Positions 62,817-64,000 of a DNA stretch of 64,000 nt are shown one piece after another; position 1 is the stretch's first letter; each line of letters starts with the position of its first letter. The translations under genes and the position numbers were made by a program. The notes below the pieces were generated by a model. The model was not told the DNA's origin. It worked only from the letters and a program-made list of their open reading frames with translations, and did not search any database. Source of the DNA: an uncultured Candidatus Actinomarina sp. (GTDB taxonomy: Bacteria > Actinomycetota > Acidimicrobiia > Actinomarinales > Actinomarinaceae); assembly GCA_902619825.1 (NCBI GenBank), contig CACNFT010000002.1, positions 89,561-153,560 on the forward strand, read 5' to 3'.

Positions 62817-63887
62817 ATGGATAAAGACAGGGCAAAAAAACTAGATACAGTTTTTGATCAAATAGAAAAACAGTTCGGTGAAGGTTCATTAATGAGACTT
62901 GGTGCCGATAACATCAAAAAAATACCAGCTATTTCGACAGGTGCACTTTCAATTGATTTAGCTTTGGGTATTGGTGGAGTTCCAAAAGGTAGGGTTATTG
63001 AAATTTATGGACCTGAAGCTTCAGGTAAAACTACGTTATCTCTCCATGTTGCAGCTGAAGCACAAAAAGCAGGCGGTGTAGCAGCATTTATTGATGCTGA
63101 ACATGCTCTTGATCCGGTTTATGCGAGAGCATTAGGCGTTGATGTTGATGAACTTCTTGTTTCTCAACCAGATACCGGCGAGCAAGCGCTTGAAATTGCA
63201 GACATGTTAATTCAATCTGGAGGTGTAGATTTAGTAGTCATTGACTCTGTTGCAGCATTAGTTCCAAAAGCTGAGATTGAAGGCGAAATGGGTGATACTC
63301 ATGTTGGTCTACAAGCTCGATTGATGTCACAAGCTTTGCGTAAATTAACTGGTTCAATCAATAAATCAGGAACAACTGTGATTTTTATAAACCAAATCCG
63401 TGAAAAAATTGGCGTTATGTGGGGATCTCCTGAAACAACCAGTGGTGGTAGAGCACTTAAATTCTATTCATCTGTAAGGATTGATGTTAGAAGAATAGAA
63501 ACATTAAAGGTGGGGCCAGAACAAATAGGAAACCGTGTAAGAGCCAAGATAGTTAAAAATAAAGTTGCTCCACCATTTAAGGAGGCAGAGTTTGATATTA
63601 TGTTTGGCCAAGGTATATCCAGAGAAGGTAGCCTTTTAGATGTTGCAGTAGAGCACGGTATTGCTAGAAAAGCAGGAGCTTGGTTTACATATGATGAAGT
63701 ACAACTTGGTCAAGGTAAAGAGAATTCTAAGCGTTTTCTCAGAGAGAATCCCGACCTTGCTTTACAGCTAGAGACAGATGTCTATAAAGCTGTAGGTCTT
63801 ATTGAATCAGATGAAGTTGAAGTTGTTGAAGATGAAACAACTGATAATGAAGAGGAATCTGCAGAAGAGACTAAAAACAAAAAATAA
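62817..63887 (+). CDS. recA: Recombinase A
   Basis: 356 residues from ATG 62817, set by AAGGAG eight or so bases upstream; a TTG at 62796 covers the ribosome site and is rejected. Strand exchange and SOS coprotease. Walker [30 protein letters not shown], and MRKL-type loop [14 protein letters not shown]-terminal 25 residues are very acidic. No recX follows within the window. Confidence 0.97.
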   Translation: MDKDRAKKLDTVFDQIEKQFGEGSLMRLGADNIKKIPAISTGALSIDLALGIGGVPKGRVIEIYGPEASGKTTLSLHVAAEAQKAGGVAAFIDAEHALDPVYARALGVDVDELLVSQPDTGEQALEIADMLIQSGGVDLVVIDSVAALVPKAEIEGEMGDTHVGLQARLMSQALRKLTGSINKSGTTVIFINQIREKIGVMWGSPETTSGGRALKFYSSVRIDVRRIETLKVGPEQIGNRVRAKIVKNKVAPPFKEAEFDIMFGQGISREGSLLDVAVEHGIARKAGAWFTYDEVQLGQGKENSKRFLRENPDLALQLETDVYKAVGLIESDEVEVVEDETTDNEEESAEETKNKK

Positions 63888-63923
63888 CTTAATTTTCCAA
63901 ATTATTTTTTTATAATTTGTTAT

Positions 63924-64000
63924 GTGAAAACTTCTATACATATTGAAAATAAAATTAGACCAAAAGCATCTAGAAATGGTCTCAAATATCATATAAAAAC
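63924..64000 (+). CDS. Start of an unidentified gene
   Basis: Open from GTG 63924 to the window end (25 codons: KTSIHIENKIRPKASRNGLK and on). A TATAAT box ends 7 bases before the GTG, as at other leaderless genes here. Too short to identify. It is at the usual recX position but does not look like RecX; a Lys/Arg-rich integrase-like start is possible. Confidence 0.45.
   Translation, partial: MKTSIHIENKIRPKASRNGLKYHIK

Noticed and set aside
1..64000. CRISPR arrays, tRNA or rRNA genes, insertion sequences
   Set aside because: No regularly spaced repeats, no cloverleaf-like T-loop sequences in the gaps, and no transposase frames were seen.

Overview
The window looks like a chromosome segment of a streamlined, AT-rich (about one third G+C by eye) actinobacterium, most like the marine Actinomarinales / Acidimicrobiia. 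Three things support this. The order rpsP...rplS-lepB-rnhB...xer-rpsB-tsf-pyrH-frr-cdsA-rseP-ispG-proS-rimP-nusA-infB-rbfA-nrnA-truB-ribF-rpsO-pnp...dapB-dapA-ftsK-cinA-recA is an actinobacterial core block. Coenzyme F420 genes (cofG, cofH) and likely F420 users (an LLM oxidoreductase and a Ddn-like nitroreductase) are present. A GAAC-N4-GTTC type SOS box precedes recA. Intergenic gaps are tiny, ATGA overlaps are common, and many starts have no Shine-Dalgarno but a -10 box 6-7 nt upstream (leaderless). The taxon is inferred, not proven.

Layout. 1-4659: nucleoside salvage (cdd, PNP, deoB, upp) plus etfBA. 4784-5896: rpsP, a KH protein and rimM. 5882-12031: a six-gene block (glutamine amidotransferase, RidA, gap, a gap-like pseudoenzyme, cofG, cofH) that separates rimM from trmD. 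12015-14307: trmD, rplS, lepB, rnhB and a 35-aa microprotein. 14346-17732: an enoyl-CoA hydratase, an amino-acid ABC transporter without ATPase, and a Xer recombinase. 17773-34439: a long translation / RNA / lipid / isoprenoid block from rpsB to pnp. 34440-56810: about 22 kb of accessory genes lying between pnp and dapB. These include a CCAEP-tail radical SAM protein with LLM, flavin reductase and peroxiredoxin-like partners, an arylsulfotransferase, a dehalogenase, DUF1214/DUF1254 proteins, an alkylsulfatase-like MBL protein, divergent umuD/umuC, an SbtA-type transporter, a PPC protein, BtpA, and a degenerate MoxR ATPase beside a VWA protein with an HExxH motif. 56852-64000: dapB, dapA, ftsK, a thioredoxin-like selenoprotein, cinA, recA and the start of an unknown gene.

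How the genes work together. Most of the window is the housekeeping machinery for ribosome maturation, translation initiation, RNA decay, cell division and SOS repair. The accessory part points to F420/flavin redox chemistry, organosulfate and organohalide handling, and bicarbonate or organic anion uptake.

The most notable signals are: (a) an in-frame UGA in a TlpA-like redox protein at exactly the first cysteine of CxxC, followed by a hairpin that fits the bacterial SECIS rules; (b) a tandem GAPDH paralogue with both the catalytic Cys and the phosphate-binding Arg replaced; (c) a signal peptidase whose reading frame has no ATG, GTG or TTG start; (d) divergent umuD/umuC around an 18-bp palindrome, with a basic DNA-binding-like tail on UmuD; (e) a MoxR/VWA pair with altered Walker motifs; (f) a structured leader before rpsB. 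There are no tRNA or rRNA genes, no CRISPR array and no insertion sequence, and no stretch over 300 bases lacks a gene.
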